Positions 25,012 through 35,393 of a DNA stretch of 64,000 bases are shown piece after piece. The stretch covers positions 1,302,001-1,366,000 of the forward strand of contig NZ_CP072467.1 in assembly GCF_018437505.1 (NCBI RefSeq), written 5' to 3'. Numbering within the stretch: position 1 is the stretch's first letter; each line of letters starts with the position of its first letter. Origin of the DNA: Spiractinospora alimapuensis. Its GTDB lineage: Bacteria > Actinomycetota > Actinomycetes > Streptosporangiales > Streptosporangiaceae. The translations under genes were made by a program, and so were the position numbers. The notes under the pieces were generated by a model, which worked only from the letters and a program-made list of their open reading frames with translations, made no database searches and was not told where the DNA came from.

Positions 25012-26135
25012 GACCTGCCTCCCGGTTCCGCGGAGGTGACGTCGCCGGTGGGGTCGGGACGACCGTCGGGCGGCGGATCAGGGTCGGTGGCGCTCGCCGG
25101 ATCTCCCGGCCCGCTCCTGGGTGTGGACGGGTGCCCGTCCCCGGCGAAGCGGTCCCGGTCGGCGTTGCGCCGGAACCGGTGCCGGGCGTACAGGGCGACG
25201 GCGGCGATCACCACGACGCCACGCAGCACGTCCTTGAAGAAGGGGTTCACGGCCAGCAGGTTGAAGACGCTGTCGAGGACCGCGAGGATGAGGACGCCCG
25301 CGATGGTGCCGGCGACCCCGCCCCACCCACCGAGGAGGTTGGTGCCACCGAGGACGACGGCGGCGATCGAGTCGAGCTCGTAGCCGGAGCGGTAGACGCG
25401 TTCCCCGCTTCCGGTGCCGAAGCGGGCGGCGAGGAGGAGTCCGGCCAGGCCGGCGGTCACGGCACAGAACACGTGGGCGGTGATGACGGTGCGGTCGGTG
25501 CGGATACCCGACATGCGGGCGACGTCGGTGTCGCCGCCGACGGCGTACATGTGGTACCCGACGCGGGTCGCGCGCAGCAGGACGATCGCGAGGACCGCGA
25601 CCGCGAGCATCACCAGTGTGGACAGAGGCAGGACCCCGATCCGCATGTAGCCGAAGAGTTGGAACTCCGCGGGCACGGCTCCCTCGGGGCCCTGGAAACG
25701 GGTGTCCAGGTAGCCCTTGATGATGAGCCCCATCCCGAGCGTGGTGATGAACGCGTTGACGCGCAGCTTGGTGATGGCGAGTCCGTTGACGAGCCCGATG
25801 AGACCGGCGACGAGGAGCACCGCCAGGACACCCAGCGGGATTCGGGAGGGGTCGCCGTCCATCGTCGTGGCGGCGACCAGGCTGGACAACGCCACCACGT
25901 ATCCCACGGACAGATCCAGGGAGCGGCAGATGATGACGAGGGTCTGGCCGATGGCCACGAACCCGAGCACGCTGGAACGGCCCAGCATGTCCACCACGTT
26001 GGACTCGGAGAAGAGGTTCTGGCCGCGGAACGCGACCAGCACGGCCGCGACGACGACGATCGCCACCAAGGCGACGTAGACGAGTCCGGTGGTGCCCAGC
26101 CGGCCCACGATCGGGATGCGTACGGAGCGGTTCAC
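25008..26135 (-). CDS. Sugar ABC transporter permease (RbsC type), second copy
   Basis: A 375-residue permease with the same architecture as its neighbour: VAIGQTLVIICRSLDLSVGY, LIGLVNGLAITKLRVNAFIT and VLGGTNLLGGWGGVAGTIAG. The last ~50 residues are a hydrophilic Pro/Asp-rich cytoplasmic tail not needed by the family. It overlaps the ATPase gene by 4 bp on one side and the second permease gene by 4 bp on the other, so all three are translationally coupled. Confidence 0.9.
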   Translation of the reverse strand: MNRSVRIPIVGRLGTTGLVYVALVAIVVVAAVLVAFRGQNLFSESNVVDMLGRSSVLGFVAIGQTLVIICRSLDLSVGYVVALSSLVAATTMDGDPSRIPLGVLAVLLVAGLIGLVNGLAITKLRVNAFITTLGMGLIIKGYLDTRFQGPEGAVPAEFQLFGYMRIGVLPLSTLVMLAVAVLAIVLLRATRVGYHMYAVGGDTDVARMSGIRTDRTVITAHVFCAVTAGLAGLLLAARFGTGSGERVYRSGYELDSIAAVVLGGTNLLGGWGGVAGTIAGVLILAVLDSVFNLLAVNPFFKDVLRGVVVIAAVALYARHRFRRNADRDRFAGDGHPSTPRSGPGDPASATDPDPPPDGRPDPTGDVTSAEPGGRS

Positions 26136-27805
26136 TGGTCACTCTCCGGCCCGTCGGCCCTCTCGGAGGGGGGTTCGCCGCGTGCGTCGGTGCGGCCCGG
26201 GGAGGCCACTCCGGCATCGCGGCCCTCGGCGTGGTCGGGACCGGCGTCGTCACCGACGCCGAGCGCGTCCGCCGTCGGCGGCGCCGCGGCGCTGTGCCCC
26301 GTGGCCAGGGCCATCACCGCCTCCTCATCCACTCCGGCGGGGAGCTCGCCGGCGATCCGGCCGTCGTGAAGGACGACGATGCGGTCGGCGAGGCCGAGGA
26401 TCTCCGGCAGCTCCGAGGAGATGAGCAGGATCGCCACCCCGGTACTCGCGAGCTCCTGGATCGCCCGGTAGACGGCCTGTTTGGCGCCGACGTCGATCCC
26501 GCGCGTCGGCTCGTCGAGCAGGATGACCGTGGGGTCGGTGGCGAGCCACTTGGCGAGCACCACCTTCTGCTGGTTGCCGCCGGACAGGAACCGCACCTCC
26601 TGCTGCTCCCCCCGGGACACCAGTTCCAGGCTGGACAGGATTCCGGGGATCTGGCGGGCGCGGCGGTTGGACTGGGTGCCGAACACGCTGTCCAGGACGA
26701 GGCGGGCGTTGGCGATGACGGACTGGTTCAGCGCCAGCCCCTGCGCCTTGCGGTCCTCGGCGACCATGGCCACACCGGCCCCGATGGCCGTGCGGGGCGA
26801 GGTCAACGTGACGGGGGCGCCGTCCAGTTCCACGGTGCCCCGGGTGAAGCGTTCGAGACCGAAGAGGGCGTGGGCGAGTTCTGTGCGGCCACTGCCCTGC
26901 AGGCCGGCGACGCCCACGACCTCGCCGCCGCCGAGGTCCAGCGTGATCCCGTCGAGCTGTCGGTTTCCCGCCCCGCGGATCCGGAGCCGCACGGGCGGCT
27001 CCTCGGACCTGGGCGGCTTGTCCGGGAAGACCGTACTGACGGGACGGCCCACCATCTGGCGGATGAGCTCTTCCGGGGTGGTCGTCGCGGGGGTGAGGGA
27101 GCCGACCCGCTGGCCGTCCTTCAGCACGGTGACCGTGTCGGCCAGGTCGAAGATCTCCTTGAGCCGGTGGGAGACGTACAGGATCGCCATCCCGCGCGCG
27201 CGCAGTCGGTGCACGAGGCGGTAGAGGACCTCGACCTCGGCGTCGGCGAGCGCGGCGGTGGGTTCGTCCATGGAGAGGATACGGGCATCCGCCGACAGGG
27301 CCTTGACGATCTCCACGATCTGTTGCTCGGCGATGGACAGGGTCCCCACCTTCACGGTGGGGGCGATCCCGGGGATTTCGAGGTCGTCCAGGAGCTGGGC
27401 GGTGTCGGCCTGCATCCGTCGGGCGTCGACGACGCCACGCCGCAACGGCTCCCGGCCGAGGAACACGTTCTCCGCGACCGTCCGCTCGGGCAGCAGGTTG
27501 AACTCCTGGAAGACCGTGGACACCCCGGCCGCCTGCGCGTCGACGGGATGCGCGAATCGCACACCCGCGCCGTCGAGCACCACGCGTCCCGCGTCGGGCT
27601 GGTGCACTCCGGCGAGGATCTTCATGAGCGTGGACTTGCCGGCACCGTTCTCACCGACCAGCGCGTGCACCTCGCCCCCGCGTAGCTCCAGGTCCACCGC
27701 TGTCAGGACGTTGACTCCGAGGAAGGACTTTCCGATGCCCTCCATGCGCAGCAGTGGAGGGTTGGGTGCGTCGTTCGCGGACGCACCGCGCGACGCGTTC
27801 GTCAT
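26132..27805 (-). CDS. Sugar ABC transporter ATP-binding protein (RbsA type, two nucleotide-binding domains)
   Basis: About 557 residues with two tandem ATPase domains. The first has Walker A GENGAGKST, signature LSIAEQQIVEIVKAL and Walker B ILSMDEPTAAL. The second has the degenerate Walker A GLQGSGRTE, signature LSGGNQQKV and Walker B VILLDEPTRGID, which is the pattern of RbsA/XylG/MglA. A disordered ~55-residue acidic tail follows. The ATG at 27805 overlaps the stop of the dehydrogenase gene by 4 bp. It energises the two permeases. Confidence 0.92.
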   Translation of the reverse strand: MTNASRGASANDAPNPPLLRMEGIGKSFLGVNVLTAVDLELRGGEVHALVGENGAGKSTLMKILAGVHQPDAGRVVLDGAGVRFAHPVDAQAAGVSTVFQEFNLLPERTVAENVFLGREPLRRGVVDARRMQADTAQLLDDLEIPGIAPTVKVGTLSIAEQQIVEIVKALSADARILSMDEPTAALADAEVEVLYRLVHRLRARGMAILYVSHRLKEIFDLADTVTVLKDGQRVGSLTPATTTPEELIRQMVGRPVSTVFPDKPPRSEEPPVRLRIRGAGNRQLDGITLDLGGGEVVGVAGLQGSGRTELAHALFGLERFTRGTVELDGAPVTLTSPRTAIGAGVAMVAEDRKAQGLALNQSVIANARLVLDSVFGTQSNRRARQIPGILSSLELVSRGEQQEVRFLSGGNQQKVVLAKWLATDPTVILLDEPTRGIDVGAKQAVYRAIQELASTGVAILLISSELPEILGLADRIVVLHDGRIAGELPAGVDEEAVMALATGHSAAAPPTADALGVGDDAGPDHAEGRDAGVASPGRTDARGEPPSERADGPESDQ

Positions 27806-28938
27806 GGCACGTCCACCCAGGTGTTCTCCGTCGCCGAGGCGAGGACCGCGTCGGCGATTCGGGCCCCGCGCAGACCGTCGGCGAAGGTGGGGAGCCCCTC
27901 GGGGGCGGTCCCCCTCGTGGCGGCGTCGACGTCGGCGGCGAAGTTGTTGAAGCAGTCCTGGTAGCCCTGCGGGTGCCCCGAGGGGACGTGCGCGAGCCGC
28001 GCCGCGTCGGGGCTGAGTGTCGCGGGGTCGCGCATCCGGACCGTGTTCTGCGCTTCCTGGCCGATCCACAGCAGTTCGGGCTGTTCCTGGTCGAAGGAGA
28101 GCGTGGCCTCGGCTCCGGAGATCTCCAGCAGCAGGCGGTTCTTGCGTCCGGCGGAGACCTGGCTGATCACGGCGGTGCCCACGAGGCCGTGGTCGGTGAC
28201 GTACTGCAGGGTCACGAGGTCCTCGGTGGTGACCGCCTCCTCGCCCTCGCCACGGTGGTCGTTGATGCGGCTGGTCTGGGCGTTGAGTGACCGGATGCGG
28301 TGCCCGCTGACGAACTCCAGCAGGTCGCAGAAGTGTGATCCGATGTCGCCGAAGGCGCGCAGCGGTCCGCCGATGCTGGGGTCGACCCGCCAGTTGCTCT
28401 CCGAGGGGCGCAGGAGCCAGTCCTGGAAGTAGCCCCCGTGCGCGAGCACCAGGCGTCCCAGTCCGCCTCGACGCACCAGGGCGCGCGCCTCGCGGACCAT
28501 GGGGTGGAACCGGTACACGAACGGCACCGCGGTGATCCGACCGCTGTCGGCGGCGGCGCGCTCCATTCGTTCCGCGGAGGCGGTGTCAGTGGTGAGCGGC
28601 TTCTCGCAGACGACGTGTTTGCCGGCGGCCAGGGCGCGGACGCTGAAGTCCTCGTGGAGGTGGTTCGGGGTGCACACGTGAACGACGTCCACGTTGGGGT
28701 CGGCGATCAGGGTGTCGGGGTCGGCGAAGGCGCGTTCGGCTCCCGTGCGAACCGCGGCCTCTTCGGCCTTGCTGGGACTGGACCCGGCGACACCGACCAC
28801 GGTGCCCCCCGCCGCGCGCACAGCGTGACTGTGGACCCGCCCCATGAACCCGGTTCCGATGACGGCGGCGCGGTATCCGTGTGGTCGTGGTGCGGCGTCG
28901 GTCGTGTCCCGGATCACGGGGCCTGTGGTGAATCCCAT
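27802..28938 (-). CDS. Gfo/Idh/MocA family oxidoreductase
   Basis: About 378 residues with an N-terminal Rossmann fold (AAVIGTGFMGRVHSHAVRAAGG), the family's catalytic EKPLTTDTASAERM segment (Glu-Lys-Pro), a mid-region GDIGSHFCDLLEFVSGH containing the histidine/aspartate site, and a C-terminal b-sheet domain. Such enzymes oxidise a hydroxyl of an inositol or glycoside with NAD(P). It is the first gene of the long minus-strand sugar operon and diverges from the ROK regulator. The start could be ATG 28938 or GTG 28956; neither has a clear ribosome site, and the transcript may be leaderless. Confidence 0.9.
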   Translation of the reverse strand: MGFTTGPVIRDTTDAAPRPHGYRAAVIGTGFMGRVHSHAVRAAGGTVVGVAGSSPSKAEEAAVRTGAERAFADPDTLIADPNVDVVHVCTPNHLHEDFSVRALAAGKHVVCEKPLTTDTASAERMERAAADSGRITAVPFVYRFHPMVREARALVRRGGLGRLVLAHGGYFQDWLLRPSESNWRVDPSIGGPLRAFGDIGSHFCDLLEFVSGHRIRSLNAQTSRINDHRGEGEEAVTTEDLVTLQYVTDHGLVGTAVISQVSAGRKNRLLLEISGAEATLSFDQEQPELLWIGQEAQNTVRMRDPATLSPDAARLAHVPSGHPQGYQDCFNNFAADVDAATRGTAPEGLPTFADGLRGARIADAVLASATENTWVDVP

Positions 28939-29047
28939 AGGGATGACGGTAAACACGACTTATGCCCGGAGTCAATCAGAAGTTCACAGAATTTCCGACA
29001 GATGTCAGCCGACTCATGTTGATTCGTGTATGTGATTCACTGGGAAG

Positions 29048-30259
29048 GTGACACAAGATGCGACAGCGCTGTCGCGACCGCCGTCGGGGCAGGCGCCAAC
29101 GGGGACTCTCGGCGCCGGCACCCTGCTGCGGATGCTGCGCGACGGCAAGCCCCGCACCCGTTCCGAACTGGCCTCGATGACGGGCATGGCCCGGTCCACC
29201 CTCACCCAACGGGTGGACGCGCTCCTCGCCAGCGGCCTGATCCAACCGGCGGGTGAGGCGGCCTCCAGCGGCGGCCGGCCGCCCACCACCTTCGCGTTCG
29301 CCCCCTCCGCCCGGATCGTGCTCGCCGCCGACCTGGGAGCCACCCACGCCCGGCTCGGCGTCACCGACCTGTCGGGGCGAATCCTGGCCGAGACCAGCGC
29401 CGACGTCGCGATCGACCTCGGCCCCACCACCGTCCTGGACTGGGTCATCGACAACGGCCGCGCCCTGATCGCCGAGATCGGCCGTACTCCGGAGGAGCTG
29501 CTGGGGGTCGGGCTCGGCCTTCCCGGACCCGTGGAGCATTCCACCGGGCGGGCGATCAACCCGCCGATCATGCCGGGCTGGGACGGCTTCGACGTTCCCG
29601 CCTACGTGGGAGCCCAGCTCCCCGGGTCGGTCTTCGTCGACAACGACGTGAACATCATGGCCCTGGGTGAGTACTTCTCCCAGTGGAGCGACGTGCGGCA
29701 CCTGCTCTACGTCAAGGTGGCCACCGGCATCGGCTGCGGCATCATCACCGACGGCACCGTCTACCGCGGCGCCCAGGGAGCCGCGGGCGACATGGGACAC
29801 ATCCAGGTCTCCGACGGCGGAGGCATCCTCTGCCGCTGCGGAAACACCGACTGCCTCGAAGCCGTCGCCAGCGGACCCGCCATCGCCACGAAGCTCACCC
29901 AGGCCGGGATCGCGGCCGACACCGCGCTCGACGTCGTCCACCTCGCCCGCGCCGGCACCCCGTCCCTCACCCCGCTGCTACGGGACGCGGGCCGCGACAT
30001 CGGCGAGGTTCTGGCCGCCTCGGTCAACCTGCTCAACCCGGGAATCGTCGTCGTCGGCGGCGCGATGATCCTCGCCGGCGACCACCTCCTCGCCGGAATC
30101 CGCGAGGTCATCTACCAACGCTCCCTCCCCCTGGCCACCCAGAACCTCCGCATCGTCGCGGCCCGAACCGGGGAGGGCGCGGGAGTCATCGGCGCCGCCA
30201 CCATGGTGATCGAGTACCGTCTCGGCCCGGACCGCGTCGACGCCCTCGTGGGCACCTGA
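29048..30259 (+). CDS. ROK family transcriptional regulator
   Basis: About 403 residues. The N-terminal winged helix has RTRSELASMTGMARSTLTQR. The ROK sugar-kinase-like domain follows with VLAADLGATHARLGVTD (ATP-loop-like), FVDNDVNIMALGEY, and the zinc motif CRCGNTDCLEAV. As a repressor it should release DNA on binding the inducing sugar or sugar phosphate. It is divergent from the Gfo/Idh-ABC transporter-ThuA series and is its likely regulator. The GTG at 29048 is the only start that keeps the full DNA-binding region, although its ribosome site is very close. Confidence 0.92.
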   Translation: MTQDATALSRPPSGQAPTGTLGAGTLLRMLRDGKPRTRSELASMTGMARSTLTQRVDALLASGLIQPAGEAASSGGRPPTTFAFAPSARIVLAADLGATHARLGVTDLSGRILAETSADVAIDLGPTTVLDWVIDNGRALIAEIGRTPEELLGVGLGLPGPVEHSTGRAINPPIMPGWDGFDVPAYVGAQLPGSVFVDNDVNIMALGEYFSQWSDVRHLLYVKVATGIGCGIITDGTVYRGAQGAAGDMGHIQVSDGGGILCRCGNTDCLEAVASGPAIATKLTQAGIAADTALDVVHLARAGTPSLTPLLRDAGRDIGEVLAASVNLLNPGIVVVGGAMILAGDHLLAGIREVIYQRSLPLATQNLRIVAARTGEGAGVIGAATMVIEYRLGPDRVDALVGT

Positions 30260-31055
30260 CCCACCCCTGGAATCCACGGGGACACGAGCCAGCGGCGTCG
30301 GATCCGCGCCGGAGTACCCGCCAGCGGCCGAATCCGGCCACCGCCCGTCGTCACGTCGAGGGGAGGAACGCCCCAGGGAGCCGCACGGCGTACCCGACGG
30401 AGTGCTGGCTCCACCTTCGCGGACGACAACGAGCCAGGACACCGACGCGACCACCCCCGTCGGGGAGAGGACGCCCCCAGACGCCTGACCGGACCGACGA
30501 CGACCCGCCCACGGCTGCCCCGACGGCTCCGACCGCGGCCGGGGCGAAAGGGCGCTCCACACAACGAGACTTTCGTGGATTCCGGTTCCGGCCCGGCGAG
30601 GACGCCTGACCACCAGCGCCCACCGTGGTTCGCTCGCCACCCGAACCCGACCATCCGCAACCCGCCCGCCGAGAGCGAAGCCCCGGGGAGCCATGCGGAG
30701 GGCCGCCTCCGGGCGCCCCCCCAACAGCGCATCCGCCCACGTCACCGGCAGAGAGGGCTCGCCGCGAGCTACCGATCATTGACCAACACGGAGATCGCCC
30801 CTCACCCCGATGGGGAGGGAACGCGCAGGGCCTCCGCGCACCGGGCCCCGCGTTGGCACCGGTTCGGGATCGGCGAGGGCACCGGCACCACCACCCACCA
30901 CCCACCGCCCCAGGGCGTGTTCTAGAAGGGTGTGAGGGTCGATTGGTATCGATTCGGTGGTCGCCGCCCGTAAACAGGTGAGGCCTCCAGGAGATGAGTC
31001 AACGACCAAGAAGACCGTCTCCACCAGAGACTTCGCGCTGTCTCGACCAGCCACC
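30260..31055. other. Gene-free interval
   Basis: No open frame here shows family similarity or a ribosome-binding site. The composition is repetitive and Arg/Pro-coding in all frames, as expected of non-coding GC-rich DNA. It leads directly into the transposase relic at 31060. Confidence 0.45.
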
Positions 31056-31059
31056 CACC

Positions 31060-31500
31060 GCCACGACCTCACCAATGGACAGTGGAAGCCCTTCGGCCGC
31101 TGCTGCCGGTTCCCTCCCCGCGCGGACGTCCGCCCCACCGGTGCCGCCGCACCCTGCTCAACGCTGTGCGCTCGCGGATACGGGTCGGGGCGCCCTGGCG
31201 TGACCTGCCCGCCGCCTACGGGCCCTGGCAGAGCACCTACGGCCTGTTCCGCCGCTTCGAACGCGAGGGGGTGTGGGACCGTGTGGCTGGCACTGCCGCA
31301 GGCCCGCGCCCACACCACCGGACACGTCGGGTGGGAGGTGTCGGTGGACTCCACGATCGTGCGTGCCCACCCCCGGAGCCCGCCCCGCCGGCGGCGAGCC
31401 CGGAGACCACGCCCTGGGGCGCTCGCGCGGGGGCTGGACCACGAAGGCGCACTCGCCCGTCCAGAGGGCCAGTGGGCCGACGCTCTCTCGCGCCTCCAGG
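31060..31500 (+). pseudogene. IS5-family transposase pseudogene with several frameshifts
   Basis: The N-terminal half of an IS5-type transposase can be read by switching frames. HDLTNGQW is followed one base short by EALRPLLPV, then RRTLLNAVRSRIRVGAPWRD and LPAAYGPWQSTYGLFRRFER. The next frame gives QARAHTTGHVGWEVSVDSTI with the first catalytic Asp, and the third frame gives GEPGDHALGRSRGGWTTKAH. At least three indels separate these parts, and the C-terminal half is gone. It is dead, and its right end stops next to the manA stop codon. Confidence 0.75.
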
Positions 31501-31568
31501 CCGAGCCACGCTCCCCCCAGTGGGCCGACCGGCCGATACCGGACCGCGCGGCCCCCACGGGAGACGAA

Positions 31569-32750
31569 TCAGTTCGAGCCCACCGTCGCCAGGACGGTTC
31601 TGCCGTCGGCACGGACCTCCACGGACGGGCCGGCCGCGGTGACGAAGGCGGACTCGCCCCGTTCGAGTTTGAGTTCCTCGTCGCTCCGCCGCAGGACACA
31701 CGCACCGGAGAGGGCGAGGACGACGGCGGGGGTGTGAGCGGGGATGGACGTGTCCTTGCCACCGTTGATGAGGTCGAGCCGGAACTCGGGGTAGTCCACC
31801 GGGTAGCGCGCGCACGTCGAGTCGCGAACGGGGCGCACCCAGGGAACGGGCCGCGACGAGAGGTCGGCGACCTCCAGGACGCCCTGGGGGTCGACGTGCT
31901 TGCCGGTTAGACCGGCTCTGATCACGTTGTTGGAGCTGCCCATGATCTCCAGCGCGACGCCGCCCAGGTGGGCGTGGGGTCGCCCCGGGGGGACGAGTAG
32001 CGCCTCGCCGGGAGCGAGCGAGACGCGGTGGAGCAGGGGAACGATCGCCGCTCCCGGGTCCCCGGGAAAGCGGCAGGCGATGTCCATCGCGGTGCGCAGC
32101 GACGCGGGGATCTCACCCCGCGCGGCCTGTTCCGCGCACTCCCCCAGGAATCCGTCGAGCAGCCGGCCGGGGTCGGAGCGACGTAGTTCCAGGGCGCGGG
32201 ACACGGCGCCACGGACGGCGTCGTCGGACTTCCCCAGCTCGCGCCGCAGGTCCCGCGCGAGCGGCCCGGACAGCGACCCGAGGTCCTGGGCCACCTCGCC
32301 CGGCGGGCGAAAGCCACACAGGGCGTCGAAGGAGCCGAGCGCGACCAGGAGCTCAGGCTTGGGGAACGGGTCGGGATAGTTGCGCGTCGCCCCGTCCCGG
32401 GGAACTCCCGCGACCTCCTCCGCGGCGAACCCGGTCCGGGCCTGTCGCGCGTTCGGATGGACCTGCAGTGACAGTGGGGAGCGGGCGGCCAACACCTTGA
32501 GCAGGAACGGGAGGCGGGCACCGAACCGGGAGGTCACACCCGCGCCCAGGTACTCCTGAGGGGCCGCGTCGATCGCCGCGTCCAGGGGCACCGGCCCGGT
32601 GAGGGTCTCCACGACGCTGGGGGCCGAGGCGTGCGCGCCGAGCCACAACTCGGCGTACGGCCGTCCGTCCGGGGAGCGCCCGAGCATGCGGGGGATGGCC
32701 GTCGGGGACCCCCAGTGGTAATGGCGCACCTGGTTGCGCAGACGTCGCAT
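31569..32750 (-). CDS. manA: Mannose-6-phosphate isomerase, class I
   Basis: A 393-residue type I phosphomannose isomerase that interconverts mannose-6-phosphate and fructose-6-phosphate. Family hallmarks are NQVRHYHWGSPTAIP at the start, PYAELWLGAHASAPS, the zinc/active-site strand FLLKVLAARSPLSLQVHPN, and KPELLVALGSFDALCGFRP. Later come GEALLVPPGRPHAHL and NNVIRAGLTGKHVD with the catalytic arginine. Its start lies only 23 bp from the divergent gluconokinase start, so both promoters must overlap. Length is normal. Confidence 0.94.
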   Translation of the reverse strand: MRRLRNQVRHYHWGSPTAIPRMLGRSPDGRPYAELWLGAHASAPSVVETLTGPVPLDAAIDAAPQEYLGAGVTSRFGARLPFLLKVLAARSPLSLQVHPNARQARTGFAAEEVAGVPRDGATRNYPDPFPKPELLVALGSFDALCGFRPPGEVAQDLGSLSGPLARDLRRELGKSDDAVRGAVSRALELRRSDPGRLLDGFLGECAEQAARGEIPASLRTAMDIACRFPGDPGAAIVPLLHRVSLAPGEALLVPPGRPHAHLGGVALEIMGSSNNVIRAGLTGKHVDPQGVLEVADLSSRPVPWVRPVRDSTCARYPVDYPEFRLDLINGGKDTSIPAHTPAVVLALSGACVLRRSDEELKLERGESAFVTAAGPSVEVRADGRTVLATVGSN

Positions 32751-32773
32751 GACCCGTTCCTACCATTATCGGT

Positions 32774-33334
32774 GTGCACATCATCGTCATGGGTGTCGCC
32801 GGGTGTGGCAAGAGCACCGTGGGCCGTTCGTTGTCCGACCGGTTCGGCCTGCCGTTCGCCGAGGCCGACGACTTCCATCCCACCGCCAACCGTCAAAAGA
32901 TGGAGTCCGGGCAACCGCTGGACGACGCCGACCGCGACCCCTGGCTCGACGCCCTCGCCGCCTGGTTGGCGGCACGACGCCGGGCCGGCGGGTCCAGCGT
33001 GATGGCGTGCTCCGCGCTGCGCCGTCGGTACCGCGACCGGCTCCGACTCGACACATCCGACGCCTTTTTCCTGCACCTGCGCGGCGACTATTCCGAGTTC
33101 GCGCGGCGGATGGCCGCCCGGGACCACTTCATGCCCCCGGAACTACTCGCGTCCCAGTTCGCCACGCTGGAGGAACTCCACCCCGACGAGGCGGGGCTGA
33201 CGGTGGACGCGTCGTGGCCCGTCGCGGAGGTCGTGCGGTGCGTGGCGCGCCGTCTGCGGGGTCAACGCGACGTCGAGGTGTCCCCACCTGGGGTCCTCGG
33301 AACGGACGGGCCGAGACGGCGCGGCGACGGGTGA
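32774..33334 (+). CDS. Gluconokinase
   Basis: A 186-residue GntK-type kinase that phosphorylates D-gluconate to 6-phosphogluconate. It has the P-loop GVAGCGKST, the substrate motif EADDFHPTANRQKMESGQPL, DRDPWL, and the CSALRRRYRDRLR lid. Residues ~166-186 are a non-conserved tail. The GTG at 32774 begins directly with the first strand (HIIVMGVAG). It is divergent from manA. Gluconate might come from the secreted sugar dehydrogenases in this window, but that link is only a suggestion. Confidence 0.92.
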   Translation: MHIIVMGVAGCGKSTVGRSLSDRFGLPFAEADDFHPTANRQKMESGQPLDDADRDPWLDALAAWLAARRRAGGSSVMACSALRRRYRDRLRLDTSDAFFLHLRGDYSEFARRMAARDHFMPPELLASQFATLEELHPDEAGLTVDASWPVAEVVRCVARRLRGQRDVEVSPPGVLGTDGPRRRGDG

Positions 33335-33358
33335 CGCCGCCGAACCGCCGCTCGCCCC

Positions 33359-33379
33359 GACCTCCGTCAGCCGGAGGTC
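33359..33379. terminator. Hairpin between gluconokinase and IclR genes
   Basis: GACCTCCG and CGGAGGTC pair perfectly around TCAGC. The hairpin overlaps the stop codon of the IclR gene and lies 25 bp after the gluconokinase stop, in a convergent arrangement, so it probably ends both transcripts. Confidence 0.5.
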
Positions 33380-34227
33380 TCCATGTGACCCATCCGCGTG
33401 GAGATCTCCGCGCCGGCCTTGGCGACGCGACGGCCGATCTCCTCCAGGGAGTCCTCGGTCATCCGGTAGGAGGGACCTGAGGCACTGATCGCGGCGATCA
33501 CGTCACCGGCCACGCCGCGTACGGGAGCCGCGACGGCGTTCAGGCCGATCTCCAGCTCCTCGACCGCGGCGATGTGGCCGTTGGCGTGCAGGGTGTCGAT
33601 CTGGGATCGGATCACGTCCGGATCGGTGATGGTGTGTTCGGTGACTTGCTCGAGCGGGCCGCGTAGCACCCGCCGCTGGTCGTGGACGGACATGTACGCG
33701 AGGAGGACCTTGCCGCTGGATGTGGCGTGGAGAGGGCACTGACGCCCGATCCAGTTCTGACTGACGATCGCCGAGGCGCCGCGGACCTGGTCGATGTTGA
33801 CCGCCCATTCGCCGCTGGGGATGGCGATGTTCACCGTCTCCCCCAGCTCAGAGGCGAGGTCCTCACAGACCCGTCGGCTCTGTTGCGTGAGGTCGAGACC
33901 CGCTGTCATCGCACCCGCCAACCGGATCACGCCGAAGCCGAGCTGGTACTTGCCCCGGGAGCCCGGCTGTTCCACCAGGCCTCGCCGTTCCAACGCTCCA
34001 ACCAGCCGGAACGCGGTGGACTTGTGGACTCCCAGCTCTCCGGCGATCTCGGTGACTCCGGCCTCGCCATGCTGGGCGAGGATCTCCAACACCGTGATCG
34101 CGCGATCCACTGACTTAACCGGCGCCTCGTCGGAGGCAGGGCCACCCCGCGATCCACGGTCGACGGCTCCGAGGCTCGACGCGTCGATTCTGGTCCCGTA
34201 CTGTGCGTGGTCGTCGTTGTTGGCCAT
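33367..34227 (-). CDS. IclR family transcriptional regulator
   Basis: About 286 residues. A winged helix at ~38-95 (AVKSVDRAITVLEILAQHG-like, VTEIAGELGVHKSTAFRLVG, LERRGLVEQ) is followed by the GAF-like effector domain (VNIAIPSGEWAVNIDQVRGA, CPLHATSSGKVLLAYM, and AVAAPVRGVAGDVIAAISASGP). The ATG at 34227 is preferred to an upstream GTG at 34260. It diverges from the proline iminopeptidase gene. The target genes are not evident; CCACAATAGTGG at 34233-34244, just before its start, could be a binding site. Confidence 0.92.
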   Translation of the reverse strand: MANNDDHAQYGTRIDASSLGAVDRGSRGGPASDEAPVKSVDRAITVLEILAQHGEAGVTEIAGELGVHKSTAFRLVGALERRGLVEQPGSRGKYQLGFGVIRLAGAMTAGLDLTQQSRRVCEDLASELGETVNIAIPSGEWAVNIDQVRGASAIVSQNWIGRQCPLHATSSGKVLLAYMSVHDQRRVLRGPLEQVTEHTITDPDVIRSQIDTLHANGHIAAVEELEIGLNAVAAPVRGVAGDVIAAISASGPSYRMTEDSLEEIGRRVAKAGAEISTRMGHMETSG

Positions 34228-34354
34228 ATGATCCACAATAGTGGTCAAGACTGAACACAACCTGTACGGTCACTCCCAGAGACCAAATCGCAACCCCGTG
34301 ACCTGCGGTTTTTCAGGCGCTCCCGTGATCGGCTTTGTCGGGTTAGGGTATTGA

Positions 34355-35362
<1,008 letters not shown>

Positions 35363-35393
35363 CGCCACTGCGTGCGACGGCAGGGAGATCCAG

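Noticed and set aside
28939-29047. A ROK operator in the divergent AT-rich spacer
   Set aside because: The spacer is AT-rich and surely regulatory, but I could find no convincing inverted repeat.
30351-30905. Possible gene upstream of the transposase relic
   Set aside because: Open in several frames, but with random Arg/Gly/Pro composition, no plausible start signal and no similarity to a known protein.
34233-34244. CCACAATAGTGG as a firm IclR operator
   Set aside because: Only 4-bp arms are symmetric, and the element is short. It is mentioned with the gene but not listed as a site.
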